Below are positions 33,700-43,600 of a stretch of 64,000 nucleotides of DNA, piece by piece (the first letter of the stretch is position 1; every line of letters starts with the position of its first letter). Location: contig OY744611.1 in assembly GCA_963556255.1 (NCBI GenBank), forward strand, positions 1,847,030 through 1,911,029, in the 5' to 3' direction. The notes beneath the pieces are model-generated. The model made no database searches, had not been told where the DNA came from, and worked only from the letters and a program-made list of their open reading frames with translations. Made by a program: the position numbers and the translations under genes. Source of the DNA: Allolobophora icterica (lineage: Eukaryota > Annelida > Clitellata > Crassiclitellata > Lumbricidae).

Positions 33700-34178
33700 T
33701 TAATTCTTAATTTTTTCTTTCATATCGTTGAATTTCACAAACTCGCTTAGAATTAGCGAATATTCAACTTCTGAAATATTGTCGTCAACAAGAGCCTTTG
33801 AAATGAGGCTACTGATAGTGTTTAGTTTTGCTTCCGCTAACGTTTTAATCTTTTCGTGCTTTGTCAATTTCAGTGCAAGCTTCTTACTAACTTGTCCTCC
33901 GATAATAATTAACAATCCTACTCCTACTGCCGTACCTGTTGCTATCGCTATGGCCGGAGTTGCAATTACAGTAGCCAGAGCTGCCAGTACCGAGCTGCTG
34001 AGCCCCATCACAGTTACTATTAGAGCGTTGTCGATTACGCTAATCATTCTTATGTTCCTACGATGCTTTGTGCTTAAGGCGGTCCTTTTATCGCGTTCTT
34101 GTTCGATTTCTTTTTGAATTTCGTTAATTTTTTTAAAACGATATGATTGCGCTGAATTTCCATTTGTTTATATTCCAT
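33700..34178 (-). pseudogene. Polinton-fragment gene: predicted membrane protein
   Basis: ATG at 34178. A short basic N-terminus shifts frame -1 in an A7 run (plus-strand T7, 34128-34134) on the heptamer T TTA AAA. It continues with a charged helix, two long hydrophobic segments (ALIVTVMGLSSSVLAALATV; AIATGTAVGVGLLIIIGG) and a C-terminal helical EF-like tail. It likely spans a membrane as a hairpin. The downstream frame alone has an internal ATG (34047) that could start a 115-residue protein without the shift. Confidence 0.6.
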
Positions 34179-34206
34179 TATTATTATTATTAAGATTTTT
34201 TTAAAT

Positions 34207-34532
34207 TTAAACGTGGTAATTAATGAGGCATAGCGAATCTTTTTCGTTAATGATAACTACAGAATCGGAATTGTTTTGAATAGTAATAACAATGTCTTCT
34301 ACATCTTCGCAAATGGTTGAGTCTTGCAAGCTACACCTCTTTTCTTTAATCGCCTGTCTAAACAAGACTAGACAGATTCCCTAGTTAGTCGAACGCCAAA
34401 TCCTAGCTCTTGCGAGACCGATGATCTGGGTTAAATTGTGATCGCTCGTTGTGCGAAAATCTCCCAACGCTGTGAGCCCGGTTGTCTTATAGCCCGATAA
34501 ACTTGTGTATTGGCATACCGTATCCCGACATT
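34207..34532 (-). pseudogene. Polinton-fragment gene: small protein broken by two frameshifts
   Basis: No long frame exists, but three frame segments follow in order: MSGYGMPIHKFIG from 34532, TTGLTALGDFRTTSDHNL, and a C-terminal stretch ending KDSLCLINYHV at 34207. The ATG follows TATATAAA directly, as in neighbouring genes. Roughly 105 residues; function unknown. Shifts lie near 34490 and 34385. Confidence 0.5.
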
Positions 34533-34567
34533 TTATATATTATATATTTATAAATTTTTTATAACCT

Positions 34568-35191
34568 TTACAGAATCATACCAAGTAGGGGTCCAAGGAT
34601 TGGAATACTAGAAAGTACTTTTGAAATGGGATTGTCGTTTCCAAGAATAAATCCTGCACCATTGACAAAACCAGAACCTCTGCGCATGTACAGTCCTTCT
34701 CCTGCATCGTCTAATCCCGACCCTGACCATGGTTTCAGGTAAAGACCTGCTGCGTGCGGAACAATCTTGTAGCTTCTTCCTCCTTTCTTTATATATAAAA
34801 CACCTCCATTAACACCCGATCCCATTATCTTACTTACTCCTGTACTCGCTAATCCGCTTAAAGCTCCAGTTGCAAGACTTGGCAGAACCCTAGAAAGAAG
34901 GAATTTTCCAGCTGTAGCTAGAAGTGGTAATAACGCTGGAAGAAAACCGCCTTCGACTTTCATATTATGGTGTATTTGCGTTTAACTCATTTTGATCGTC
35001 GTACCAGTCCCATTCTGATATGCTTTCGCCATTTTATTAATTTGTGCTCGTGTAAGAGCTAAAACGTGTTCCCCGGATAGATCTCCGTGAGTTAGTCTTA
35101 TACTCGTTCCTGTCCCTGCCTCAACTGCGCGTTTAATTTTGTCCTTTTGTCCATCCGAAACATTAACTTTTACATTGGTATATCGACTCAT
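34568..35191 (-). pseudogene. Polinton-fragment gene: core/pX-like protein with one nonsense codon
   Basis: The start is taken as the ATG at 35191 (MSRYTNVKVNV), which follows a TATATATA stretch; an in-frame ATG at 35245 lies inside the upstream gene's tail. A first half of about 70 residues ends at an in-frame TAA (34982-34984). The frame continues unbroken, and the next half starts with a hydrophobic Leu/Ala-rich stretch (LLPLLATAGKFLLSRVLPSL), then Gly/Lys-rich SYKIV, GSGL and ILGPLLGMIL. This layout resembles pX/pVI-like minor core proteins of adintovirus-type elements. Confidence 0.7.
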
Positions 35192-35241
35192 TTTATATAT
35201 ATAATTGAAATTAAAAACTTTAATACCACGATAATTAATTC

Positions 35242-36043
35242 TCACACTTCTCTAATTTTAAACCTGATCGACAACTCCTCTCCTCGAAGGTTGATTAGTT
35301 TTCCATTTTGATATGTGAGTTTTGTTACAATAGCTGAAATCGTAAATAGCGTAATAGGAAGTTATACTAAATTAACGGGCACTTCTATGATCTTGTATCC
35401 GGGGCCTACATTCGGGAAAAAGGAATATATAATGTTTTCCGTTGTTCCGTTTGAGTACGAAGATCCTATTACGTCGCTGGTTACTCTCAAACTATTTATG
35501 TTTATTATATTTACTATGTTCTCCGATTCGTTATAATTATAATTCTGAATATACTCGGCTATTAAATTCTAAAACAGTTCTAATCGAGTTCTCGATTGTC
35601 ATATTGACCTGATAGTTAGCACCGATATCTAACACCGACTTCAAAGTATTGTTGTTCGCTTGTAACGTTATACAGTACGCATCTCCCGTTTCGTCATAAT
35701 GTCCTGATTGTTTCATGATTCTCTGAATGTGTTCGTTTATATCTACGATTTCGTAACTCCCTTCTGGGATTTCTATAGTAGGCCTAAACCACGTTTTACC
35801 ATTATCCGGCGAATACACAAACTTGTTGTTTTTAAAGTCAATATTCGAGAAGGAATGATAAGTCTCCAAATTAACAAGACACATTTCATACTTTTTGTTT
35901 TTGTCAAGTTGAATCAGAGGATTAAATTTAGTTCTAATTTGCGTGCTCCTTTCGCTCACCAAAATGCTGAATGACTCTTTAGGCTCCGTGTTACGAGCGA
36001 TTTTTTCTGTGTTGAGAACTATCTTTTCCAATCGCGCTTCCAT
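35242..36043 (-). pseudogene. Polinton-fragment gene: candidate minor capsid protein
   Basis: ATG at 36043 after TATATATAAT. The N-terminal coiled segment (LEKIVLNTEKIARNTE) is followed by beta-rich sequence (YSPDNGKTWFRPTIEIPEGS, SGHYDETGDAYCITLQANN). A +1 type shift lies near 35545 and an in-frame TAA at 35362-35364, after which LINLRGEELSIRFKI leads to TGA at 35242. Repeated beta-strand pattern, about 265 codons and position beside the ATPase fit a single jelly-roll minor capsid or fibre-like protein. That is inference; no diagnostic motif was seen. Confidence 0.55.
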
Positions 36044-36077
36044 TATATATATAATATATATCTTACGAAGATTGTTT

Positions 36078-36859
36078 TTATGCTGAAGGCATATAAAATG
36101 TATCTAACCCACTTCTAGATTTGCCGTTGTTCTTTTTACTGGTTAAATCTATTACTACAAATCCGTGCGGACGCTCCCACGCAGTTTTGCATAGTTTTAC
36201 AAATTCGTCTTTAGGCATATCATCTACGCCTACGTGATCGTTGTATATATTATTAATATTTTTAAGGTCTTGACGAAATAAGCAAATAAAGTTTGAATTC
36301 TCTCTGATAGTTTGTCTAGGCAGTTTAAAATAATTCTGTGCGAGGTAAAATGAATCAACATTACTCTGTCTTCCTCTGATATAATACGATTTACATTTGT
36401 TTTGTTTCTCCAATTGTAAGTCGTCGAAAATCATCAGGTTCTTTTTATGCTGATTCAAGTCTCTCGGATCGGGCACATCTTCCGAAGTTTCAAAGAATCG
36501 ACAGTTCATATCAGATTTTTTAACTATACTTTTAGCCATTTCTTCAACGACTGATATTGGAGATACATTCAGCCGGGCTATCTCGTCTTGACAACCAAAC
36601 AACCTGATGATTGCTTCTTTAGGCAATTTTTCCTCGAATGCTTTTTTAGTATTTTATATTCTGGTTGAAAGAGAGATCTTCCAAATGCCTGTAGGCTCTC
36701 GTAATCTAACCATCCAGGGTTTAAAAGTAAATTTAATAATAGCGTAGTCTTACCACATGCAGATTTTCCTACGATCAGGCCTCTTATACTTCTAGGTAAT
36801 AACGGGTTGTTAAATCTTTTCGATGTCTCGTCGTTCCAGGATAAATCTTTAACTTCCAT
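36078..36859 (-). pseudogene. Packaging ATPase (A32/FtsK-HerA-like), frameshifted
   Basis: ATG at 36859. Walker A reads GLIVGKSACGKTTLLLNLLL (about residues 28-47). The frame shifts -1 in an A6 run (plus-strand T6, 36642-36647) on the heptamer A AAA AAG. In the second frame a Walker B-like LMIFDDLQLE follows, with a sensor-like region (FICLFRQ) after it. The gene ends GLDTFYMPSA at 36078. In related viruses this ATPase pumps DNA into preformed capsids. It faces the integrase gene across a 34 bp divergent promoter region. Confidence 0.85.
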
Positions 36860-36893
36860 TTCTTTTTAATTATAAAAATAGTTTTATATTAAA
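36860..36893. promoter_or_regulatory. Short divergent promoter region
   Basis: Only 34 bp separate the divergent ATPase and integrase start codons. The sequence is almost pure A/T with TTATAAAA and TTTATATT, usable as TATA elements in either direction. Confidence 0.5.
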
Positions 36894-38362
36894 ATGTATA
36901 TGGAACAGATGTATTGCGTAAAGTGCAAGAGAGAAACCGAAATGACAGATATTCAAAATTTCATCAGTAAAAATAAAAGACCTATGATTAGAGGCGTATG
37001 TGTCGAATGCGGAAAAACTAAAACTCGATTTGTTTCCACTGCCAAAAAAGGAGGAGATCTAGTAGGGTCTTTAAAATCCGCTACGAAAAATATAAAGCTG
37101 TCGTGGGCTCGATTTTCTGGAGAATTGCATCTTCCAGGACATTCGTTTACTGGGCCCGGAACTAGATTAGATTTAAGATTGAATCCCGACGGTTCACCTA
37201 AGGACTGGAGTAAGCCAGTTGATCGAGTCGACCAAGCAGCTTATCGTCACGATTTAGTTTATGACCAGTATTCGGATACAGCTGCTAGAAATGCCGCCGA
37301 CAGAGTTATGGTAAATGATTTAAATAATATAAATAATCCTACATTACGTGAGCGCGTCGAAAGAGCTATTGTTAAACCTATTTTGTCTACTAAAGCGAAT
37401 CTTGGTTTAGGTCTAGCTTCTTCCGATTCGAAGCCGGGTGCAAAATCGCCGTCAAAATGGACGGATGAACTCGCTGAAGAATTGCATAAAGCGATAATAC
37501 GACATTTTACTAAAAGGAAGGTTTACGTTAATGGTATTGACGACACTTGGGCTGCAGATCTTATAGACATGCAGTCTTTCGCGGAATATAGCGATGGTGT
37601 TAAATATTTATTAGGTGTTATCGATATTTTTTCAAAATATGGCTGGCTTGTCCCGATAAAAGATAAGAGCGGAAAATCTGTGTCAGATGCTTTCACCAAA
37701 ATATTTTCCAGTAGCGAACGAAAACCAGAGAAACTTTGGGTCGTTAAAGGAAAAGAGTTTGATAATAAAGACGTGAAATCAATAGGAATCCAGTTATACT
37801 CTACTGAAAAAGAAGAAAAAGCATCCGTTATTGAACGATGGAATAGAACAACGAAAGAGAAGATGTTCAAATATTTCACGGCTAATTCGACTAGAAAATA
37901 TATCGATGTTTTAGAAAATATGGTTGCTCGTTATAACAGCACTAGGCATTCTTCCATAAAAATGTCTCCAATAAAAGCGAGTATGAAGAAAAATGAGACC
38001 ATTGTGTGGATGAATTTATATGGCGGTTTACACCCAGAACCACCTGATAAACCTAAATTTTCAATAGGCGATAAAGTCAGAATTTCTAAGAAGAAGAAGT
38101 TCTTCGAAAAGGGCTATACGCCTAGATGGACAGAAGAAGTCTTTACTGTGAAAAAATTCAATACACCGATCCTCCGACGTATAAGATAACAGATTATAAC
38201 GGAGAAGAAATTCAGGGAACTTTTTACGAACAGGAATTACAGAAAACGACTCAGGAAGTCTATAGGATCGAAAAAATCCTTAAAAAATCTTTCGTAAAGT
38301 GGCTGGGATATCCAGAATCTTTTAATTCTTGGGTTGATAATGAAAACTTGACCACATTGTGA
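36894..38362 (+). pseudogene. Integrase with zinc-ribbon-like, PLA2-like and chromodomain parts
   Basis: Domains in order: a CxxC...CxxC zinc ribbon-like N-terminus (C8/C11, C36/C39); a phospholipase A2-like segment (GPG loop about 87-89, HD at 119-120, YDQYSDTAARNAAD); a retroviral-type integrase core (D222 in WAADLIDM, E314 in SVIERWNR); a DUF-like basic region; and, after a -1 shift in the A6 run at 38152-38157, a chromodomain (VKWLGYPESFNSWVDNENL). At the expected second catalytic Asp the residue is Val284, so the catalytic triad is incomplete. PLA2-like domains serve endosomal escape in parvovirus VP1; here the role is unknown. Confidence 0.85.
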
Positions 38363-38376
38363 TACTGGTCGCTCTT

Positions 38377-38419
38377 AAACACATTCATTCATTCATTCAT
38401 TCATTCATTCATTCATTCG
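38377..38419. repeat. (ATTC)n microsatellite
   Basis: Eleven or so ATTC units just after the integrase stop; possibly the tail of a reverse-oriented LINE, as TGAA tails occur at 28686. Confidence 0.9.
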
Positions 38420-38765
38420 AAGAAACGAAAATCATCGATACTTGTCTGAAATGAGCTATGGTTCGCCGCAACAGAATTCCATGAAAATGTCAACTAGCAC
38501 GACACTCGCCGAAAGTGTGGTCATTTCCACGACCACGTAATAATTATTGTCCAGAAACTTCGTGCCATTTATACAGGCACAAATAGGCCTACACCACGCA
38601 CACAAACATTCACACACACACGTGTCACGTGACCGATCTTCATTAACCGATCTTCATTAATCGATCTTCATTAACCGATCGTATCTAGATAAATAATACC
38701 AGATAGTATTTTACAATACTTTCAAGCGACGTCAACAGATCACAGTCGCTCCTCCGATAGCCACA
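38420..38765. other. Non-coding with small tandem repeats
   Basis: CACA-rich stretch near 38600 and three tandem CGATCTTCATTAA(C/T) units at 38634-38680. No gene seen. Confidence 0.5.
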
Positions 38766-38855
38766 AAAAATTGCTAATTAATTAATTAATTGGGTAATTA
38801 ATTAGGTAATTGGATAATTAGGTAATTGGGTAATTGGGTAATTAGGTAATGAACC
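38766..38855. repeat. TTAATTGGGTAA minisatellite
   Basis: Degenerate AATTGGGTAATTAGGT units over about 80 bp directly beside the LINE endonuclease fragment. Confidence 0.85.
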
Positions 38856-38859
38856 TAAT

Positions 38860-39850
38860 TGGGTAACTGCACCAGAATCCAACTTCCTTCTCTACTAGTA
38901 TGCACCCACGATCGTGTTTCGCACCCGCCACGCACTGCACTTCACCAAACATGTCCAGCCGCTCGGTCGCGCGCAGCGTCGTCGGAACATCCAGACGATC
39001 GAACCGGATGTTAAGATCGCCCGTGATGACATGAGGCATGGAAGCTACTCGAGCAGCTTGCGGAACTCGTCGAAGAAGGCGGCAGTCACCCAGGCAGAAC
39101 CAGGGCGGTAGACTACCGCAAAAACGAACGATCTGCCGGAACCGGACACCTTAGCAATGAGATTTTCAAAGGTGACCGGCTCGAACGGAAGCGTTAACTT
39201 TGTTAATCTGACGGCAGAAGATGCGATCATTGGAACGCAGCCCGGCGCCGACGGAGTCAGCACATACGCACGTGAGGAGCGTGCAGAGTGAAGACGCGCA
39301 CGACAGCCGCGGGTACGTCGACATACTCCGAAGCTCATCAGCACGACGACGCAGTGCAACGACCAGCAAAAGACCACTGAAGCGTAGCGACAGCAACAGC
39401 TCAGATCCGTAACGAGCGTCACGCATCAGTGAACACTAGTAGAGTGCGTCAAGACGAACCAACAAAACTACGCGAATTTCACCGAAGTAACTCATAAAGT
39501 CAAAACATCAACCAGCGCAATGAAATAATAATCCAACATACGCATAACCGACTCAGTAGACGAAGCAAAACCGCAACAAAACGCCGAAAAAAGATGAACA
39601 GACTTCGACGCCCGCAAGCAACCACAAGCTTCGCTGCTCCTAAGAACGGATAGAACTGTATTAAGGAAGACCAAGCATCTATCAATCGTCTGCAACAGTT
39701 TGCGAGGTGCAGAAATTGATCTTGATTGTCTGCAGCCAGAAGTCAGAGTGTCTGATGTTCAAAGTGTGGAATTAGATACTGTCGATCCTGCCGAGTCCCT
39801 ACAAGCCATTCTGCACGACACAAATATCTGCCCGTCTCAGTCTTAGCACT
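38860..39850 (-). pseudogene. LINE apurinic-type endonuclease fragment
   Basis: The minus strand gives FVFAVVYRPGSAWVTAAFF, then VITGDLNIRFDRLD and HDRGCIL. These are the YRP, GDLN and H-D segments of CR1/jockey-type AP endonucleases. The upstream 39160-39850 region continues the N-terminal part with frameshifts. Same strand and family type as LINE 20014-21960, which lacks this part. Confidence 0.7.
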
Positions 39851-40437
39851 GTGGAAACGGCGCTCTAGGCGTCGCACTTCCTTCTTCATCGAACCAGGGA
39901 TCGGATGGTCTTTTACGGATGATCACCTTACGAAGGGGGCCAAATTATCGAGAATGTTTACCAGTTGATCGACGTCCAGAGAGTTAAGGAACATAAAGAT
40001 GCCCAATGTACATTGTAGCCTATATATAGTGGCGCAGTAAGATTGTTTTTATTATTCAGAAATACATATGTATTGGAAAAACGGAAGATAGATGCTTCAG
40101 GCGCACTATAAATGTCCGGGTACATGAGACCTTAAATGTATATCTAATAAGCCACAGAAAAGTGTCTTTGCATTAAGACGAGTCAGCCATTTTGGAATTG
40201 TTTCCCTCAAAACAAAGATGGATGTGGCTTTGCACCTGGTTATGGTGAATTACAGATAGGCCTAGGCATTGTTGGTTTTAATGTTATTTCTCGATTTGAA
40301 TCAACTTCATCACCTCTGTCTATTCAAAATCCAACTGAGGTTTTTATTTTCTTAAAATGCTTCACTGAAGATTATCAGTTGCAATATAACAAGGCTGTGA
40401 TGTCATTCAAAGGTAAAAATAGTTTTTGTCTGTTTAG
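39851..40437. other. Upstream sequence or intron of the CARD gene
   Basis: No exon could be fixed. A stretch ending GTCATTCAAAG|GTAAAA (40412) looks like a donor but lies only 25 bp from the CARD acceptor, too close for an intron. Confidence 0.35.
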
Positions 40438-40719
40438 ATTTCTATGGAAAAATCAGTGAAAGATCTGCAATTATCAAAAACAGCAGAAATTATCTGTTAG
40501 AAAATATTCAACACACTAACAAGTTAATTGCTTCACTGTTACCTCTCATAACGGAAGAACAAAGTCACTTCATTCAACGACAAAGTTCAAACCGAGCAGA
40601 GAACGCCGAGCTATTGCACGTCGTGGAATCTTTAGACGAAACGAAGTTTTCATATTTCGTCAAGTGTCTTCGACGAACCAATCAGAACACAGCGGCAAGG
40701 ATCATAGAAAACGGAGGAG
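40438..40719 (+). CDS. CARD-like exon of a host gene
   Basis: Acceptor TTTTTGTCTGTTTAG (AG 40436-40437) and donor GGAGGAG|GTATAC; 282 bp, phase 1 at both ends. The peptide has the six-helix spacing of caspase recruitment domains: LLENIQHTNKLIASLLPLIT, EEQSHFIQRQ, ELLHVVESLD and FVKCLRRTNQNTAARIIE. CARDs mediate homotypic assembly in apoptosis and innate signalling. The next exon joins in frame at 41045. Confidence 0.7.
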
Positions 40720-41044
40720 GTATACAATCTAAACTTTATATGAAGGCTTATGATTAACACAATCCTTAACTTATTTGAACGTATTGCGCTGATTGTTGAA
40801 ATTGATCTAAGGTGGCATGCGTTTTTAGGCGAAATCATTAATTGACGCGTTATAAATAACTGATCATTACTGACATGTAATTTTGAATGCATGATATTTT
40901 CGTTATGAGAATGTTTAGTTGGAGCTTTCGCTTCAATTATATGGTAACTTGATCAAAATTCATCTTTAATTCAACTGCAGTTAACTTATGTTGCGTCTGA
41001 GTAAGTAGGCCTAGTTCGACATTTTAAATACGTTTTGCTTTTAG

Positions 41045-41406
41045 GAGTAATAAAAATTGAAGTGCACACTCGTAGTGCAAAGTGTACAACGACAATGGAG
41101 ACACAGCTACTTCATCAAGTAATCGAAGATCTTCGAAAGAGAACCAAACCAAGGTCAGATCAAACTGATAAAATCATCAATCGACTGTGGGAGGAAGGCA
41201 TAGAAATCCTGAACTCTCAATTGGACAGACAGACTGTGGTTGTTTGGATCTGGTGTCATTCACAATCAGCACTTGAACATATTCAGAAGATGTACGAATC
41301 GAATCAGCTGAGAGATGCAATCTTTACAAATATTCAACCACTCACTTCTAAACTGATCAACATTAACAGCAATCAGTTCAAGAAAACCGTTGGCAAGTTC
41401 TTATGA
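41045..41406 (+). CDS. Second exon of the CARD gene, helical protein
   Basis: Acceptor TTTTGCTTTTAG; joins phase 1 to the CARD exon in frame (GG-VIKIEVH). About 120 codons of charged helical sequence (RKRTKPRSDQTDKIINRLWE, SALEHIQKMYESNQLRDAIF) end at TGA 41404-41406. No domain recognised. The protein may end here, or an alternative donor may lead on to the NHL exon; no good phase-1 donor was seen. Confidence 0.6.
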
Positions 41407-41699
41407 AGTTCTTCATCATTAAGAAATCTGAAAAACATGTAATCGAGATACAGGACTTAGATTAATTAAATGAATAAGACAATGCTGGTTAACGAAATCC
41501 GCATAATGCTGAAATGGACAAGATAAGGTCGTCAATTTGTGTGAATAGAGTGAAAAAAATTAATAGAGAGAAACTTAACCTACCAAAAGAGATTTTAGAG
41601 GACGCTATTTTTCGTAAAGCTACTTAACTTGTGTCTATGTAGTCTACTAAGAGCAAAGAGAGAAAAACCATAAGATGGATTGGAAGAAAAAAAAATATT

Positions 41700-42136
41700 A
41701 TTATTAAAGCAGTTTTATATAGCGCCCCTTCAAGATTGCCTACTCAGGAGCACTCCCAGCCCAACCACGGTCGAACAACGCAGTTTTTAGGACAGCAGAA
41801 AGAGGGTGAAAATGATCAATCGGTATTTGACTGAGCTTGGTAGGGAACCCATTCCAGGTCATGGTGGTAGCCACTGAGAAAGCACGGCGCTGCCGTATGG
41901 CTGTCCGCGCGCGGGGAACAATAACCACAAGTGGTGCGAGTAGACAGGACAGAGAGGCAACAAAGTGCACAGTTAGCTGAAGAGTATGGAGAAATTGAGA
42001 TAAACAGGCAACTGTGACAGTAACCGGTAGTCAAACAGAAAACAAGAGCAGTAAAAATCAGATAATTACAAAAGAATGGTATGAAGTTAAAAGGTCTGAA
42101 GCGAGATATGGAAGCAGTGAAACCAGCAGCAGACAA
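41700..42136 (-). pseudogene. CR1-like LINE 3' fragment inside the host gene
   Basis: Minus-strand VVIVPRARTAIRQRRAFSVA and FDRGWAGSAPE followed by the AGCGCC-type 3' end at about 41715. A 5'-truncated copy lying antisense in the putative intron between 41406 and 42512. Confidence 0.7.
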
Positions 42137-42511
42137 ACTCAGAACCAGAGACAGACAATGAAAGAGACAATGAGCAGCAAGTTAAATTAATAAATAAAAA
42201 TAGATTTGATGATCTAACCAACTGCACGTAATTCTAACTTCTTTTCTAATAATAAAAACATAATGAATGAATACTAGTTATAGTGAGTTGTTAATATAAA
42301 AATGGTCTTGTTCTTTTAGTTGTAGTCAGAGGCACTTTAATTTCAATTATACAAACAAAATTTAAATAATAATAAATATAAACAAAGACATCAATAATTT
42401 AAACTGCATTAAATATTAGCTGTATATTATAATATATTAAAAAATAAAGAAAGAAATCTTTTTATCAGTCAGTTATTTGCGCAAACATAATTACTTTGTT
42501 TTATATTTAAG

Positions 42512-43423
42512 TCGTGAGTCCTATTTCCGTCAACTTCACTCAGGGAGTCAACACAGTGGAAAATAAACATGTGTTTGGAGTGACTAAACTGCGACATGAA
42601 ATCTACGTCCTCTGTCAAGTTAATTCTTCGTCACTTCCTGTTCCTTATATAATTCGTGTTTTTAGGGATCGAAATCCATTTCTTATTCAGAAGCGAATAA
42701 AAATAAGTCAGATTAAATTTCCCGAAGATATTGGATCCAGTGAGAAGAATAATTGTCTCTACGTCTCGGATCGTAAATGCGTCTGGAAGATTTCAAAAAA
42801 AGAAGGTGACAAACATAAAATCATCAAATGGTTGACCACTGATTTTCAGCCACATACTCTCTCAATCTCCATTGACGGACAGTTATTGATGATCAATAAT
42901 AATTATTCATTGTCCATCCTGATGATCTACGGATCACACGCAGAACTTATTCGATCCGTTCAGTTACCGCGAGATATCAAGAACCCTCGTCATGCAGTGG
43001 AAAAATCCATCGGAAATTTCGTCATCACTCACACGTGGATAGAAGAAGAGAAGGGAGATAGTGGGTCATGTGAGAGAGATTGGAAAAGAAAGTGGGTAGT
43101 AAGTGAACTGACCAGAGATGGACAGATGGTCATCCGTCGTTTTATTCCTTCAAATGAAACACAAGAACTGAACGATGCTTGGTATCTGTCACTCGATTCA
43201 GACGAACAAGTGTTTGTGGCTGACTGTGGTAATGACAGAGTGATTCTCTTGGATTCCGATCTCAAATGGAATCGAATTCTTTCTTCAACGAAAGAAGAAA
43301 AGACGAAGATCCTATGTCCACATAGAATTTGTTACGACGAAGAAGAGAAACAACTGATAGTCGTCGGAGGATTGTTACGAGAAGGAGTTTATGTTCACAC
43401 TTTACGTCGAATGACAGATTCCA
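42512..43423 (+). CDS. NHL-type beta-propeller exon of a host gene
   Basis: Acceptor TTTTATATTTAAG (AG 42510-42511), donor TTCCA|GTAAGC; 912 bp, phase 1 at both ends. Repeats of about 45-50 residues show blade patterns: CLYVSDRKCVWKIS, LSISIDGQLLMIN, LSLDSDEQVFVADCGNDRVI and HRICYDEEEKQLIVVGG. NHL propellers bind protein or RNA partners. The phase-1 borders fit the CARD exon and the exon at 46578, so I infer one gene. Reading past the donor gives an artefactual poly-Ile run from the CAT microsatellite. Confidence 0.75.
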
Positions 43424-43445
43424 GTAAGCATATCAGCACCAGAAA

Positions 43446-43600
<155 letters not shown>

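Larger units (their letters stand above)
32243..38362. mobile_element. Polinton/Maverick (adintovirus-like) fragment
   Basis: Eight compact genes over 6.1 kb: one on the plus strand (integrase) and seven on the minus strand (ATPase, a capsid-candidate, a pX-like protein and four unknowns). Retroviral-type integrase plus an A32/FtsK-like packaging ATPase together define Polinton/adintovirus-class elements. Protein-primed DNA polymerase B, major capsid protein and adenain-like protease are not present, and terminal repeats were not found, so this is an internal fragment. Almost every gene carries a stop or frameshift. It is a decayed endogenous copy, though some homopolymer breaks could be sequence errors. 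Confidence 0.85.

Noticed and set aside
35315..35536. Plus-strand ORF in the Polinton fragment
   Set aside because: Antisense shadow of the minus-strand capsid-candidate gene.
37523..37879. Minus-strand ORF opposite the integrase
   Set aside because: Antisense shadow of the integrase core.
38126..38362. Separate small chromodomain gene
   Set aside because: It continues the integrase after a one-base shift; its ATG lies inside the integrase frame.
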